This document shows positions 22,059-22,088 of a DNA stretch of 22,088 nucleotides, piece after piece. The DNA is taken from assembly GCA_902795755.1 (NCBI GenBank), contig CADBMO010000032.1, forward strand, positions 1 through 22,088, written 5' to 3'. Each line of letters starts with the position of its first letter. Position 1 is the stretch's first letter. Source of the stretch: an uncultured Erysipelotrichaceae bacterium. Lineage in GTDB: Bacteria > Bacillota_I > Bacilli_A > RF39 > UBA660. The translations under genes were made by a program, and so were the position numbers. The notes beneath the pieces are model-generated. The model ran no database searches and was not told where the DNA came from. It was given only the letters and a program-made list of their open reading frames with translations.

Positions 22059-22088
22059 TGTTAAAATTTAATAAAGGAGGGTAATAAT
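22059..22088 (+). promoter_or_regulatory. Extended -10 promoter and ribosome binding site of the next gene
   Basis: TGTTAAAAT (22059-22067) is an extended -10-like box. AAAGGAGGG (22073-22081) is a perfect Shine-Dalgarno sequence, seven bases before the window edge, so a gene on the plus strand should start at about 22089. The leader would be very short. Confidence 0.5.

Noticed and set aside
1..22088. Possible reassignment of TGA as in Mycoplasma, given the AT-rich, Mollicutes-like look
   Set aside because: TGA closes sigK (1268-1270, minus), the gene ending at 14889 and obg (16806-16808) at the right protein lengths, and no gene has in-frame TGA, so the standard code applies.
1..22088. Apparent excess of ACGT, often as a C-ending codon before a Val codon
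   Set aside because: A hand count gives about 50 sites, close to what base composition alone would predict, so no clear over-representation. A codon-pair test would be needed to revive it.
1..22088. CRISPR arrays, tRNA/rRNA genes, insertion sequences, phage or integrase genes
   Set aside because: No regularly spaced direct repeats, no tRNA-like cloverleaf or CCA end, and no transposase or integrase product seen. The repeated sequence present is protein-level paralogy.

Overview
The window is very AT-rich (roughly a quarter G+C), gene-dense, and reads with the standard bacterial code: TGA is a stop for sigK, obg and the gene ending at 14889. The gene order radC-mreC-mreD-spoIVFA-spoIVFB-rplU-prp-rpmA-...-obg is the classic Bacillus/Firmicutes sporulation/cell-shape/ribosomal block. 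Together with the composition and the secreted protein types, this suggests an uncultured gut-type member of the Bacilli (an Erysipelotrichia/RF39-like, Mollicutes-related lineage). The lineage is an inference. The sporulation genes are direct recognitions by motif and synteny.

Layout. 1-96 is probably the tail of an upstream gene, closed by a terminator. 168-1253 encodes a secreted cadherin-like beta-sandwich surface protein. It converges on sigK (minus strand) across one shared two-way terminator hairpin. prsW diverges from sigK. yqeG-yqeH are translationally coupled ribosome-biogenesis genes ending in a terminator. A long co-directional run follows: a SPOR-domain protein in the spoIIB position, radC, mreC, mreD, spoIVFA and spoIVFB, nearly all overlapping or tightly spaced. 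A strong promoter sits on the spoIVFB stop codon and drives a structured L21 leader, then rplU, prp and rpmA, ending in a terminator.

Between rpmA and obg, where Bacillus has spo0B, there are four extra genes. Two are large membrane-anchored paralogues that share a C-terminal half but carry different N-terminal enzymes (an M23/LytM endopeptidase and a C39-type cysteine peptidase). The other two are mutually related predicted cytoplasmic proteins of unknown function. obg follows with its own terminator. Next come an 800-residue LRR surface protein with an N-terminal motif shared with the two peptidases, and a three-gene operon: a WG-repeat membrane protein, a 55-residue single-pass membrane peptide and a sortase. 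The window ends on the promoter and ribosome binding site of the next gene.

How the genes fit together. SpoIVFA/SpoIVFB are the membrane protease complex that activates pro-sigma-K, and the sigK gene here is intact and keeps a hydrophobic pro-sequence-like N-terminus, so both halves of the late mother-cell checkpoint lie in one 7-kb stretch. Prp trims the extended N-terminus of L27, and both partners are present. MreC/MreD, the LytM and C39 proteins, the surface proteins and the sortase point to a large investment in envelope building. The strongest candidate for something undescribed is the family of exported proteins carrying an identical cytoplasmic V-G-R-P-[KR]-L-A tag just before the first membrane helix, including the peptidase pair with swapped catalytic modules.
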